A DNA stretch of 64,000 nt from Stutzerimonas stutzeri (GTDB lineage Bacteria > Pseudomonadota > Gammaproteobacteria > Pseudomonadales > Pseudomonadaceae): NCBI RefSeq assembly GCF_018138085.1, contig NZ_CP073105.1:4915912-4979911 (forward strand), in the 5' to 3' direction. Within the stretch, counting starts at the first letter, position 1, and the number at the start of each line of letters is the position of its first letter. Below, piece after piece: positions 12,563 to 21,045 of the stretch. A model generated the notes under the pieces. The model was not told where the DNA came from. It made no database searches and worked only from the letters and a program-made list of their open reading frames with translations. Both the position numbers and the translations under genes were made by a program.

Positions 12563-12970
12563 ATGAAAGCCCGCTGGATCATCCTCCTGTCCTGCTGCCT
12601 GAGCCTGCCCGCCCTGGCCGAAACCGAACACCCACTGCTGCCCGGCTACGCCGCCCAGGCGCGTCAGGAGAATCCGAACTTCGCCGGTTTCTCCGCCGAG
12701 CGCGGCAAGGCGCTGTACTTCGCCGAGGAGCAGCGCAATGGCAAGACCATGAGCTGCACCACCTGCCACACCGCCGACCCGCGTCAGCCCGGCAAGACGC
12801 CGGCGCATCGCAAGGTCGATCCGCTGGCGCCGGCAGCCAACCCCGAGCGCTTCACCGACCTGAAGAAGGTCGAGAAATGGTTCCGCCGCAACTGCGACGA
12901 CGTCTACGCCCGTGAATGCACCGCGCAGGAAAAAGGTGACTTCATCAGCTGGATCGACAGCATCAGATAA
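12563..12970 (+). CDS. Small monohaem c-type cytochrome, DUF1924 family
   Basis: A 135-residue exported protein: signal peptide (MKARWIILLSCCLSLPALA) and one haem-attachment motif CTTCH in MSCTTCHTADPRQ at about residue 71, with KWFRRNCDDVYARECTAQEK near the C-terminus as in DUF1924. It should be a periplasmic electron carrier. It is followed after ten bases by the di-haem cytochrome gene and divergent to the b561-reductase fusion, so the three genes probably form one electron-transfer chain. A ribosome site (GGAGAG) precedes the ATG. Confidence 0.85.
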   Translation: MKARWIILLSCCLSLPALAETEHPLLPGYAAQARQENPNFAGFSAERGKALYFAEEQRNGKTMSCTTCHTADPRQPGKTPAHRKVDPLAPAANPERFTDLKKVEKWFRRNCDDVYARECTAQEKGDFISWIDSIR

Positions 12971-12980
12971 GGAGCCTGCC

Positions 12981-13505
12981 ATGAAGATCGCACCCCTCGC
13001 TGCCGTCGCCGGGCTGGGCCTGACCCTGGTACTGGCCGGCCTCAGCTTCGCCGATGACGACGACCATCGAGAGCGCAAGGGCTACAAGCGGCCCAAGCGC
13101 CTGACGGTACCCAGCGACGCACCGCTGGTGTGGAAGGAAGAATGCGCGGCCTGCCACATGCTCTATTCTCCCGGCCTGCTGCCTGCCGATGCCTGGCGCG
13201 AGCAGATGCGCACCCTGGGCGATCACTACGGCAGCAACGCGTCGCTGGACCCGGTGCAGGAAAAGGAAATCCTCGACTTCCTGGTCCGCGCCTCGGCCGC
13301 CAACCGCCTACCGGTGGAGCCGTCACCCACCGCCGGCGAGCCGCCACGCATCAGCCAGACGCGCTGGTTCGAGCACAAACACGACGAGCTCAGCGAAGCC
13401 AAGTTCGCCCGCGAGTCGGTCGGCGGCCGCTTCAACTGCGTGGCCTGCCATCGCGACGCGGAAAAAGGCGACTTCGACGAGGACCGGGTGAAGATTCCGC
13501 GCTGA
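12981..13505 (+). CDS. Di-haem c-type cytochrome
   Basis: A 174-residue periplasmic protein with a signal peptide (about residues 1-24) and two haem-binding motifs, CAACH (in EECAACHMLYSPGLLP) and CVACH (in FNCVACHRDAEKGDF). It resembles the di-haem cytochromes that accompany DUF1924 proteins and b-type cytochromes in proteobacteria. The start at 12981 has the ribosome site GGAG eight bases upstream and begins the signal peptide. Likely in one transcript with the preceding gene. Confidence 0.88.
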   Translation: MKIAPLAAVAGLGLTLVLAGLSFADDDDHRERKGYKRPKRLTVPSDAPLVWKEECAACHMLYSPGLLPADAWREQMRTLGDHYGSNASLDPVQEKEILDFLVRASAANRLPVEPSPTAGEPPRISQTRWFEHKHDELSEAKFARESVGGRFNCVACHRDAEKGDFDEDRVKIPR

Positions 13506-13518
13506 GACAAAAATAGCC

Positions 13519-13544
13519 GGAACATTTCGCCAACCGTTGCGTTA
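13519..13544 (+). promoter_or_regulatory. Candidate ECF-sigma promoter of the sigma-factor operon
   Basis: GGAAC followed after exactly 16 bp by CGTTA. The same pair with the same spacing occurs upstream of the His-rich protein gene at 15191. GGAAC is a typical ECF -35 element, so this is probably the autoregulated promoter of the sigma factor gene about 110 bp downstream. Confidence 0.55.
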
Positions 13545-13655
13545 TATCCCTGCGGCAACCCGGCCGGCAGCGCACGGGCACCGGTAAAAACCGAGGCGTT
13601 GGCAACGCAGCAGGTTTTAGCGGCGCCCTGCGCGGTCAACCCAGACGAGCGCTTA

Positions 13656-14216
13656 ATGAACGACAGCGAACAGGACCTCATCCAGCAGGCCGCGCGTGGT
13701 GATCGCCAGGCGTTCGGCACGCTAGTGCGCGTCCATCAGGCGCGGGTCTTCCACTTCCTCCGTCGCCTGCTCGGCAGCGCCGACGAGGCCGCTGACCTGA
13801 CTCAGGAAACGTTCATCCGCGCCTTCCAGGCGCTGCCCAGATGGCGCCCGGAAGCACGCTTGCAGACCTGGTTGCTGCAGATCGCACGCAATGCCGCGCT
13901 GGATACGCTGCGCCAGCGGCAACGCTACGTCGACGTGGCGCCGGAGGAACTGGCCGAGCCGGTCGATCCAGCGCCATCGCCGCTGAGCCGACTGCAGGCC
14001 GGTCGCGATCTGGCATTGCTGGAACGCTTGCTAGCCCGCCTGCCCCACGAACAGCGCGAGATCCTGCTGCTGCGCGAGGTGGAGGGGCTGGCCTACGACG
14101 AACTGGCCGCCACGCTGCAGCTCGCCGCCGGCACCGTCAAGTCGCGCCTGGCACGCGCCCGCGAGGCGCTGCTGCACGGCTATCGCCAGGCCAACGGAGG
14201 CACCCTCGATGACTGA
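13656..14216 (+). CDS. ECF-type RNA polymerase sigma factor
   Basis: A 186-residue group IV sigma factor. Region 2 is clear (VFHFLRRLLGSADEAADLTQ followed by ETFIRAFQALPRW), the linker is short, and region 4 carries LPHEQREILLLREVEGLAYDE then LAATLQLAAGTVKSRLARAR. The ATG at 13656 fits the conserved N-terminus. The stop overlaps the downstream anti-sigma gene. With an anti-sigma factor and a ZraP/CnrX-type periplasmic protein encoded next, it probably responds to an envelope or metal signal. Confidence 0.92.
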   Translation: MNDSEQDLIQQAARGDRQAFGTLVRVHQARVFHFLRRLLGSADEAADLTQETFIRAFQALPRWRPEARLQTWLLQIARNAALDTLRQRQRYVDVAPEELAEPVDPAPSPLSRLQAGRDLALLERLLARLPHEQREILLLREVEGLAYDELAATLQLAAGTVKSRLARAREALLHGYRQANGGTLDD

Positions 14217-14637
14217 GCATCTGGACATGGCGATCCTGTCCGCCTACCTCGACAACGAACTCGACGCCGCCGCACAGCGCCACGCCGCCGCCCACCTGGC
14301 GGGTTGTCCGCAGTGTCGCGCCACCCTGGCCGAACTCGACGGGCTCGGCCAGGGCTTGCGTGCGCTGGCCTGCCCGGAGTTGCCGGCCGAGTTGCAGGCG
14401 CGTCTGCAGCGGCCCTTCGCGCCGCCGCCCGTGCGCAGCTGGTGGGCCCGGCACTGGGCGCAGGGTATCGGCGCCGCGGCGTCGGTCCTGCTCGGCCTGC
14501 TGCTCGGCTATGCCCTGCCCGGCCAGCCGCCGGGCAGCTCACCCAGCCACGACCTGCTCGCCGTCCTCGGCAGCACCCCACCCGGCGCGCTCTGCGCGCG
14601 CCCCGAATTCTGCTACCTGAAGGTAAACCTGAAATGA
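14209..14637 (+). CDS. Membrane-anchored anti-sigma factor with zinc-binding N-terminus
   Basis: A 142-residue single-pass membrane protein. The cytoplasmic N-terminus has the ZAS zinc-finger pattern HAAAHLAGCPQC (HxxxCxxC), used by anti-sigma factors to hold their sigma factor. One hydrophobic helix lies at about residues 85-105 (GIGAAASVLLGLLLGYAL), and a short periplasmic tail ends in a Cys pair. It overlaps the sigma gene by eight bases and the next gene by four, so the stoichiometry is probably translationally coupled. Confidence 0.88.
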   Translation: MTEHLDMAILSAYLDNELDAAAQRHAAAHLAGCPQCRATLAELDGLGQGLRALACPELPAELQARLQRPFAPPPVRSWWARHWAQGIGAAASVLLGLLLGYALPGQPPGSSPSHDLLAVLGSTPPGALCARPEFCYLKVNLK

Positions 14638-15098
14638 GCAACACCACCCTGCGCAATGCCCTGGTCCTGTCCGTGCTGGTCAACGTCGGCGTGCTCGCCG
14701 GCCTTGGCTGGCAGAAACTCAGTCGCGATGGCCTGCCGATGCCCTCCGGCGCACCGACCGAGCTGTCGCGCGAGCTGCAACTGAGCGCCAGCCAGCTGCA
14801 GCGCTGGCACGATGCCGAGGCGCCGTTCCTGGCCTACCTGCGCGCCTCCAACGCCAGCCTCGGCGAACACCGCAACCGGCTGATCGAGGCGATCTTCGCC
14901 GAACAGGTGGACCGCACGGTGATCGACGCCGAGCAGGCGAAGATCGCCGAACTGCAGAACGAACAGCAGCGCCTGCTCATCGACCAGCTGCTGCAGGAGC
15001 GCGAGATCCTCGAACCGCAGCAGCGCGCGCGGCTCGCCCAGGTGCTCACGCAGCAGTCGTTCGGCGCCGACAGCATCGAGCAATTGCACCGCAAATGA
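14634..15098 (+). CDS. Periplasmic heavy-metal-sensor-like protein (ZraP/CnrX/CpxP group)
   Basis: A 154-residue protein with an N-terminal signal anchor (residues 8-25) and an otherwise all-helical, Gln/Glu-rich periplasmic domain (ELQLSASQLQRWHDAEAPF, EQQRLLIDQLLQEREILE). This is the architecture of RskA-less ECF modules with a CnrX/ZraP-like sensor that signals to the anti-sigma factor. Coupled to the anti-sigma gene by ATGA. Few Cys or His residues are present, so whether it binds metal is unknown. Confidence 0.75.
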   Translation: MSNTTLRNALVLSVLVNVGVLAGLGWQKLSRDGLPMPSGAPTELSRELQLSASQLQRWHDAEAPFLAYLRASNASLGEHRNRLIEAIFAEQVDRTVIDAEQAKIAELQNEQQRLLIDQLLQEREILEPQQRARLAQVLTQQSFGADSIEQLHRK

Positions 15099-15116
15099 CG
15101 GATTGCACGGCGCGAT

Positions 15117-15142
15117 GGAACAAAACCGTCGCGCCTGCGTTA
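15117..15142 (+). promoter_or_regulatory. Second copy of the ECF-type promoter motif
   Basis: GGAAC-N16-CGTTA, identical in boxes and spacing to the site before the sigma gene. It begins right after the sensor gene and lies about 50 bp before the start of the His-rich protein gene, which would make that gene a regulon member. Confidence 0.55.
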
Positions 15143-15190
15143 GAACATCAGGAGCCGCACTTCGCCGGCTCGCTCAATGGAGTTCTATCG

Positions 15191-15673
15191 ATGATCCGCA
15201 AACCTTACGCTCTCGCCCTCGCCATCATCCTCGCCGGCACCCTCGGCCACGCCGGCACCAGCCTCGCCGCCACCAGCCATGACCACGGCCACGGCGAAGG
15301 CGCGCCGGCGCTGCAACTCGATGCCGGCAAGCGCTGGGCCACCGACGCGCCGCTGCGCCAGGCAATGGGCACCATCAACAACGATATGCGCCAGGCGCTG
15401 CCGGCGATCCACGAAGACCGTCTGCCCGCCGCCCGCTACGGCGAACTGGCCGAGACGGTGCGCGGCCAGGTCGCCTACATGGTGGAGAACTGCAAGCTGA
15501 GCGCCGAGGCCGACGCGCAGCTGCACCTGATCATCGCCCAGCTGCTCGCCGGTGCCGACGCCATGAGCGGCGCCCCGGCCGGTCAGCGCGACGGCGCGGT
15601 GACGGTGGTCGGCGCGCTGGGCGACTACGCCACTTACTTCGCCGACGACAGCTTCAAGCCGCTGGAACACTGA
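15191..15673 (+). CDS. Exported His-rich protein of unknown function (DnrO-like)
   Basis: A 160-residue protein with a signal peptide (MIRKPYALALAIILAGTLGH to about residue 26) and, directly after the cleavage region, a potential metal-binding stretch SHDHGHGEG. The rest is helical (RWATDAPLRQAMGTINNDMR, ENCKLSAEADAQLHLIIAQL, GDYATYFADDSF). It resembles proteins annotated as DnrO in Pseudomonas, but that function is not established here. Probably part of the adjacent ECF sigma regulon because of the shared promoter motif. Confidence 0.7.
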   Translation: MIRKPYALALAIILAGTLGHAGTSLAATSHDHGHGEGAPALQLDAGKRWATDAPLRQAMGTINNDMRQALPAIHEDRLPAARYGELAETVRGQVAYMVENCKLSAEADAQLHLIIAQLLAGADAMSGAPAGQRDGAVTVVGALGDYATYFADDSFKPLEH

Positions 15674-15686
15674 TCGACCGCCGCGC

Positions 15687-17440
15687 TCAACCCTTGTCCG
15701 GCCGTGCCGGCGGGGCCGCTTTCACCGCGAGCGGCACCTCGGCGGCCACCGCTTCCGACTCGCCCTCGCCGCTGCGATCTCCGCTGGTGTTGGCCAGCAG
15801 GCTGGCGGTGGCGGTCTGCAGGTAGGCGTGCAGCTGGCGCAGCAGCTGCGGCTGATCCTCGGCAGCGGCGATCCGCTCGCCAGCCGGTTCACCGCCCAGG
15901 CGATAGCGATACAGCCGCGCCGGCTGCTCCTTGGGCTGTACCAGCACCCGATCACCGCGGATCAGCGCCACGGTCTGGTCGCTGCCCGACGGCTTGACGA
16001 TGCCGAAACCCGGATCGTCCGCCGGCAGGCTGAGCAAATCGCGGCCCCAGCATTGATGACGCACCTCGCCACCGAGGCGGCCCATGATGGTCGGCACCAC
16101 GTCCACCTGCGTACCGACCACCTCGCGACGGCTGCCGAAACGCTCGGTGACGCCCGGGGCGATCAGCAGCAGCGGCACGTGGAAGCGCAGCAGGTCCATC
16201 TCGGTGACTTCCTCCGGCGCGCCGAAACCGTGGTCGCCGACCACCACGAACAAGGTCTGCTTGAACCAAGGCTGGTTACGCACCTTGTCGAAGAACTGCC
16301 CCAGCGCCCAGTCCGAATAACGCATCGCCGTCAGATGCTGATCCAGCGCGCCATGCCCCTCGACAGCAGCGACCGGCAACTGCTCGGGCAGCGCATACGG
16401 CGTGTGGTTGGACAGCGTCTGCAGCAGCGCATAGAACGGCGCGCCGTTATCCAGCTTGCCCAGCTCCTCGGCGGCGCGGGTGAACATGTCCTGGTCGGAA
16501 ACGCCCCAGGTCGGGTCGGAAACCACCGGATTCACGTAGTCGTTGCGGCCGACGAAGCGCTTCATGCCCTGGTTGCCGAAGAACCCCGCCTGGTTGTCCC
16601 AGGCGAAATCGCCGTTGTAGACGTAAACGTCGTCGAACGCCCGCGCACCGAGCAGCTGCGGCAGGCCGGAGAAGCGATGGCCGCCTTCGGGCGTCTGCAT
16701 CAGGTACTCGAAGCCCGGCAGGTTGGGAAAGCAGGCCATGCTGGCGAACATGCCCTGGTGGGTGTGGGTGCCGTTGGCGAAGAAGCGCTCGAACAACAGC
16801 CCCTCGCCGGCCAGGCGGTCGAAGTTCGGCGTGATGCCGTCGGCACTGCCGAGCGCGCCGACATAGCGGCCGGCGAAGCTCTCCATGAGGATCACCACCA
16901 CGTTGCGCACCGCCAGCTGGCCGTCCGCCGGCGGCTGGAAGTCACGGCGCACCGGCGCCAGCTCGGCGTCCACCAGCCGGTCGTTGGCGGTCAGCAGCAG
17001 CTCGCGGGCGATCGCCTGCGCATCCGCAACCGGCAGTGTCGCCTTCCAGCTGTTGTCGCGATGGCTCGAGAAGCGGTTGCGCGCCGCATCGTAGAGCGAC
17101 AGCGTGGCGTTCTGCCCGAGGTGGTTGGCGAAGGTCGAGGCGGTGGTGAAGGCATCGCCCCAGCGCAGCGGCGGGCCCTGACGCAGCGTGCCGCGCGCGG
17201 CCACCACGCTGACCACCAGCAACACGCCGAACACCGCGAACCGCGCCGGCCAGCTCGCGCCGCGGCGGGCCGGCGCGCTCGCCAGGCTCACCGGAGCGGC
17301 GCGGGTGCGGCGCTCCAGCCAGCCGAACAGCGCGAACAGCGCGGCGCTCGCCGCGAGCCAGGCGGCCAGCAGCCGCAGCACCGGGAAGCCGTGCCAGAGC
17401 ATGCTCAGCACCGTCGCCGGGTCTTCCTGCAGGTACTGGT
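15687..17440 (-). pseudogene. LtaS-type sulfatase, 5' end cut off by IS21-family remnant
   Basis: The preserved part (about 580 residues) holds the last membrane segments and the complete extracytoplasmic alkaline-phosphatase-like domain of an LTA-synthase-family sulfatase: VVILMESFAGRYVGALG, the nucleophile region NGTHTHQGMFASMACFPNLP, and VVVGDHGFGAPE. The first membrane helices are missing because an IS21-type end starts at about 17440, and the frame then enters IS sequence. Such enzymes cleave phosphatidylglycerol or decorate membrane-derived glucans; without the N-terminus this copy is probably inactive. Confidence 0.8.
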
Positions 17441-18073
17441 GTTGGCGCTGATGGAAAATTGACCCACCCTGCCGATTGAAATTTGACCCAGGGCGGATTG
17501 CTGATTTTGTTACCAGCAACTGTGGATAAGTCTACCAGCGCAGCTGCTGTTGCCCCCACTCCTTCGCTAGCCCAGTTCAGTTGTTTAAGACCTGCCACAC
17601 GCAGCCATGTAGCAGGCCGTCGTCGCCATGAAATCAGAACGGCTCATCGTCCTCCGGTTCTTGGCCGCCCTTACGCTTTCGCTCCCGTGATTTGATCTTG
17701 GCCTGGGCCGCCAAGCTACTGTGTTGCAGGCGATAGGACTCGTTACCGGTTTCGACGATGTGGCAGTGGTGGGTCAGCCGATCCAGCAGGGCGGTGGTCA
17801 TCTTGGCGTCGCCGAACACGCTCGACCATTCGGCGAAGCTCAGGTTGGTGGTGATCACCACGCTGGTGTGTTCGTACAGCTTGGACAGCAGGTGAAACAG
17901 CAACGCACCGCCAGCCTGGCTGAACGGCAGATAACCCAGTTCGTCGAGGATGACCAGATCCATGCGCAGCAGTGCCTGGGCGATCCGCCCGGCTTTGCCG
18001 TCGTGTTTTTCGCGCTCCAGCAGATTGACCAGATCGACCGTGGAGTAGAAGCGCACGCGCTTACTGAGCAACG
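17440..18073. mobile_element. IS21-family insertion sequence remnant
   Basis: The left boundary begins TGTTGGCGCTGATGGAAAA, followed by repeated terminal motifs (TTGACCCACCC, TTTGACCCAGG) typical of IS21-family multiple terminal repeats. Inside is only the 3' half of istB; istA and the other end are missing, and the copy stops where an integrase fragment begins. Confidence 0.75.
17634..18073 (-). pseudogene. istB: IstB, C-terminal part (IS21 helper ATPase)
   Basis: About 145 residues: [20 protein letters not shown], then [20 protein letters not shown] with the Walker B Asp, [17 protein letters not shown] with sensor I, and [20 protein letters not shown]. The N-terminal half with Walker A is absent. 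The first residues of the open frame (MCATLLS) come from the adjoining integrase fragment, marking a recombination junction near 18073. Cannot support transposition. Confidence 0.85.
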
Positions 18074-18277
18074 TCGCACACACGGAGTTTGGTTAAGTCG
18101 CAGGCTCGAAGCTTGCTGTCGATGGCCAGATCGAAGAGAGCCAGATCCCGGGATCTTTCTGCAATTTGAAGCCTTACTCGGATGGCCCAGATATCTCTCA
18201 GTCGGAGTGGGGTTTTCTGCCCGACCAACTTACCTTTGTTCCAGGGCTGACGGCTACAGGTAGCAATGATGTTTCAT
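18074..18277 (-). pseudogene. N-terminal remnant of the tyrosine integrase (copy 1)
   Basis: The minus strand encodes QPWNKGKLVGQKTPLRLRDI, then WAIRVRLQIAERSRDLALF and [18 protein letters not shown] before meeting istB. One extra A after the start codon shifts the frame compared with the copy at 20770. It is the amino half of the same integrase type whose carboxyl half is at 4.6-4.9 kb. It points away from the lipoprotein genes and is the mirror image of the copy at 20.8 kb. Confidence 0.75.
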
Positions 18278-18328
18278 GGCAAGTCCTCCACATGTGGGAG
18301 GGCAAGCATGGCTAGCCAGAGCAGTGGT

Positions 18329-18345
18329 CGCTAACCGGCCAGAAG
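18329..18345 (-). repeat. Dispersed motif linked to integrase fragments (inverted copy)
   Basis: Reverse complement of CTTCTGGCCGGTTAGCG. Other copies lie at 4523 (CTTTTGGCCGGTTAGCG) and 20701, with a partial one at 32422. Three of the four are next to integrase fragments. Confidence 0.6.
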
Positions 18346-18431
18346 GAGACCTCCGCTAGCGCCAAGTCTGCGCACTCAACTTGGAGTGGCCAGGTGCCAT
18401 CAGTTAGAATCAGTGCTCATTTTACAGAGCA

Positions 18432-19183
18432 ATGGAACGGTTGAGTGTGTTAGGGAAAGGCGCGGTTTTTGCTCTTGCTATCACCTTGGCAGGTTGTGGG
18501 CTAGTTCCCCGTACTGGAGAACCTTCTAGAGCACTTCAGTTTGCTGAGAATCTAAACCTCTCCGCAACGGATGAAAGCCGCGAGGAGTTTGAGACAAACG
18601 CAAAAGCTTCCGGGGCTGACCCTAATGGTTACCGTAACGAGCAGCTGGTCATGTCCGCCGTAACTTTAGATCCGTCCATGATCCTCCTATCTGGTTTCGC
18701 TCCAGCGTCCGCTAGCAGCCACTACCAAATTGCGGCGTGGGTTCCTGCCGACTTGGCTCCCTCCGGAGGAAAAGAGGCGGTTGCGGTAGCTGAAAAGGCC
18801 GTCAATCAGGCGTGGGCGGAAATTTCTGATAAGTCACCGGAAGAAAAGGCCGCTATCGCATCGAGGAAGCTTCAATACATTCTGGATGAGCCATATGGCG
18901 AAAACGGTTAACCGGTTCCTTTACCCAGCTAGTTGACATGGTGGCTGGTGTAACGCCTGAAAAAGAGCCTGCCCCTGTTTTTATGCAGCGCAATGGTGAG
19001 GTCTACGGCCCGCTGGTACTTGGTTTTGGTCGCTTGAATAGCTATAAGCAACTTGAAGAGCTAGAGCGCCTTTCCGAAACTCTCCCGGACTGGTTTTACA
19101 TTTATAATCCGGGCGCGAGAAATTCAGTTCCTAAGTCGGTACTCAATAAGGGGGAGCATCTATATTTTGTGGCTCCGGATTAG
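18432..19183 (+). pseudogene. Lipoprotein gene interrupted by a probable one-base frameshift
   Basis: The first frame (18432-18911, 159 residues) begins with a lipoprotein signal (lipobox LAGC, Cys at about residue 22) and ends EPYGENG and a stop. The second frame carries on without a gap as LTGSFTQLVDMVAGVTPEKE and ends KGEHLYFVAPD at 19183. Adding one T in GGTTAACC would join them into one lipoprotein of about 250 residues. Both parts have similar composition and look like real coding sequence. Either the gene is inactivated or there is a sequencing error. I do not recognise the family; GC is lower than in the core genome. Confidence 0.6.
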
Positions 19184-19306
19184 GCGCTCATTAAGTGCTA
19201 TTCATTATCTCTGCTGGCTCAAGGGATAGATAAGGGCTATTGCTCTTGGCAGGAACCAGTGTGGATGCTGATATTTCATCTATATATGCAATTGGATGGT
19301 TGTGTA

Positions 19307-20485
19307 ATGGTAATAAAGCACGTAAAGAAAGTAGTCTTCCTGAGCATCGCGTTGAGCCTGGCCGGATGCTTCGATAGTGAAGTGGAATGTGATTCGTCAG
19401 TTACGAAAGAAAGAATAATCAAAGACTTTAAGGCGAGAATCCAAAAGGAAATGCCTGAAGGGGCAATGGATTACATTACGAATATAGAACTTGCCGAAAT
19501 CGTAACACTCGCTGCAGACAAGAACGCGCAGTCTCGTTCCTGTGAGGCTAAAGTCGTCGTTCACACCAGCGTTTCAGAGCACACGGCATTCCAAGACATA
19601 AAATATGAGAATCAAACAGTTTCTGGTGGCGCTGAATCCACCAGAAGCCAATATTCTTACGCAGATACATTTAATTACATCGCGACGAATGTATATGGCC
19701 TTATCAAGGATACTTACGAGAGAGAAATCGCAAAGAAAAAGGGATTTGATTCTTATGCCGAGTATCAAGCATATACGTATGCTAGCGCCCGCTTGATAAG
19801 AAACGAGGCAGAACTGGTGCGCCTGGAAAAAACCATTTCTGAACTCAACGCGCAGCTCAAAGAGCTCTATCCAGTCGTTGCCGAAACTGAGAAGGCGATT
19901 GCCAGCGGTAGAAGCGTGTTATTAACAAACGAATACATGTCGATGCAGCCAGTTTTTATTAATACCGGCATGGTGGAAACCAAATTTTTCGACAAAAAAA
20001 TAGTCTTTTCAGCCGAAGTCAAGAATACGTCAAAAATGACGGTCGACGGGATGTTTTTCTCTGCCGACATTTTCCTGAATGGTCAAGGTCGCGCGTTCAA
20101 GACTGATAAATTCACGAGCATTGAATCGGTCAAAGGACTTAAACCCGGAGAAACTCGCAAGGTGAAATTTTCCGTAAGCGGGGAAGAGGGTATTACGAAT
20201 AACTTTTTGGAAACCACATCTTGGCAAGATGCAAAATCTGTGCAAATTAGATTGACCCCCAAGAGATATATGGATGCCAGTGGCCGTGAAAGCCTAATTG
20301 GCAGGTACCGTGATCATTTTGCTTTGAATGGCAAGGTTAAGGGGGAGCCAATAACTTGGGATAAGTATGCCGAAGTGGCATCTGCTCTTAGTCTAAATGA
20401 AGCGCGTCTAGTGACTGTGAAAAATCAAATCGAGAGTGATAAGGCTGTTGTTGGCTCCAAATCTATTGAAAAGCCTGCTGGTTAG
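19307..20485 (+). CDS. Lipoprotein of unknown function with a coiled-coil segment
   Basis: A 392-residue predicted outer- or inner-membrane lipoprotein: KKVVFLSIALSLAGCFDSEV gives a clear lipobox with Cys at about residue 20. A coiled coil is likely at about residues 165-205 (ARLIRNEAELVRLEKTISEL, QLKELYPVVAETEKAIA). The second half looks like a beta-rich domain (FINTGMVETKFFDKKIVFSA, VSGEEGITNN). AT-rich codon use marks it as foreign. The ATG at 19307 is chosen over 19259 because it starts the signal peptide directly. Function unknown; it may act with the preceding lipoprotein. Confidence 0.65.
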   Translation: MVIKHVKKVVFLSIALSLAGCFDSEVECDSSVTKERIIKDFKARIQKEMPEGAMDYITNIELAEIVTLAADKNAQSRSCEAKVVVHTSVSEHTAFQDIKYENQTVSGGAESTRSQYSYADTFNYIATNVYGLIKDTYEREIAKKKGFDSYAEYQAYTYASARLIRNEAELVRLEKTISELNAQLKELYPVVAETEKAIASGRSVLLTNEYMSMQPVFINTGMVETKFFDKKIVFSAEVKNTSKMTVDGMFFSADIFLNGQGRAFKTDKFTSIESVKGLKPGETRKVKFSVSGEEGITNNFLETTSWQDAKSVQIRLTPKRYMDASGRESLIGRYRDHFALNGKVKGEPITWDKYAEVASALSLNEARLVTVKNQIESDKAVVGSKSIEKPAG

Positions 20486-20630
20486 CGCTTGAGCTCTTCG
20501 CTAAATAGGCCGAGTAGTATTTCATCCAAGAAAAAATGAATTGCATGAGTGTTTGAGCGCCGTAGAGAGAAAGCGTTGATGCTCCAAATCTCTTTCTGTT
20601 CATCGCATTCATGTCTAATCCACAAACAAC

Positions 20631-20655
20631 AAGGGCCGCTGATGCGGCCCTTTTC
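20631..20655 (+). terminator. Rho-independent terminator after the lipoprotein gene
   Basis: AAGGGCCGC-TGAT-GCGGCCCTT, a 9-bp perfect stem followed by TTTTC. It lies about 145 bp after the stop of the 19307-20485 gene. No gene is seen between 20486 and 20700. Confidence 0.75.
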
Positions 20656-20700
20656 TAGTAATCTTCAATCGCCCTGGTTTTACTAGACACAGAATGACCG

Positions 20701-20717
20701 CTTCTGGCCGGTTAGCG
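20701..20717 (+). repeat. Dispersed motif linked to integrase fragments
   Basis: CTTCTGGCCGGTTAGCG, exactly the reverse complement of the copy at 18329-18345. It lies about 55 bp before the integrase start codon in both places. Confidence 0.6.
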
Positions 20718-20769
20718 TCCCTTGCCCGAGCTAACCATCCTTGTCCTCCCGTATGCGGAGGACACTTCC

Positions 20770-21045
20770 ATGAACATCATTGCTACGTACAGCCATCAGC
20801 CCTGGAACAAAGGAAAATTAGTCGGACAGAAGGCACCGCTGCCTGAGAGATATCTGGGCGATCCGAGTGAGACTGTAAATCGCCGAGAGAACCCGAGATC
20901 TGGCACTCTTCGATTTAGCCATCGACAGCAAACTGCGAGCCTGCGATTTAACCAAGCTCCGTGTGCGCGACGTTGCTCATGGCGAGCACTTGTCATCGCG
21001 AGCCATCGTAATGCAGCAGAAAACTCATCGCCCAGTTCAGTTGCC
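20770..21045 (+). pseudogene. N-terminal remnant of the tyrosine integrase (copy 2)
   Basis: Starts MNIIATYSHQPWNKGKLVGQ, then a one-base deletion after KAPL shifts the frame; the remaining residues ([51 protein letters not shown]) are readable in the shifted frame. It ends at about 21045 at a join to a nitroreductase fragment. It is homologous to the inverted copy at 18.1-18.3 kb, including about 70 bp before the start codon. Confidence 0.75.

Noticed and set aside
15828..17462. Long open frame of 544 codons opposite the sulfatase gene
   Set aside because: Composition (Arg, His, Gln, Ala-rich) is typical of the antisense shadow of a GC-rich gene; the sulfatase frame has clear family motifs.
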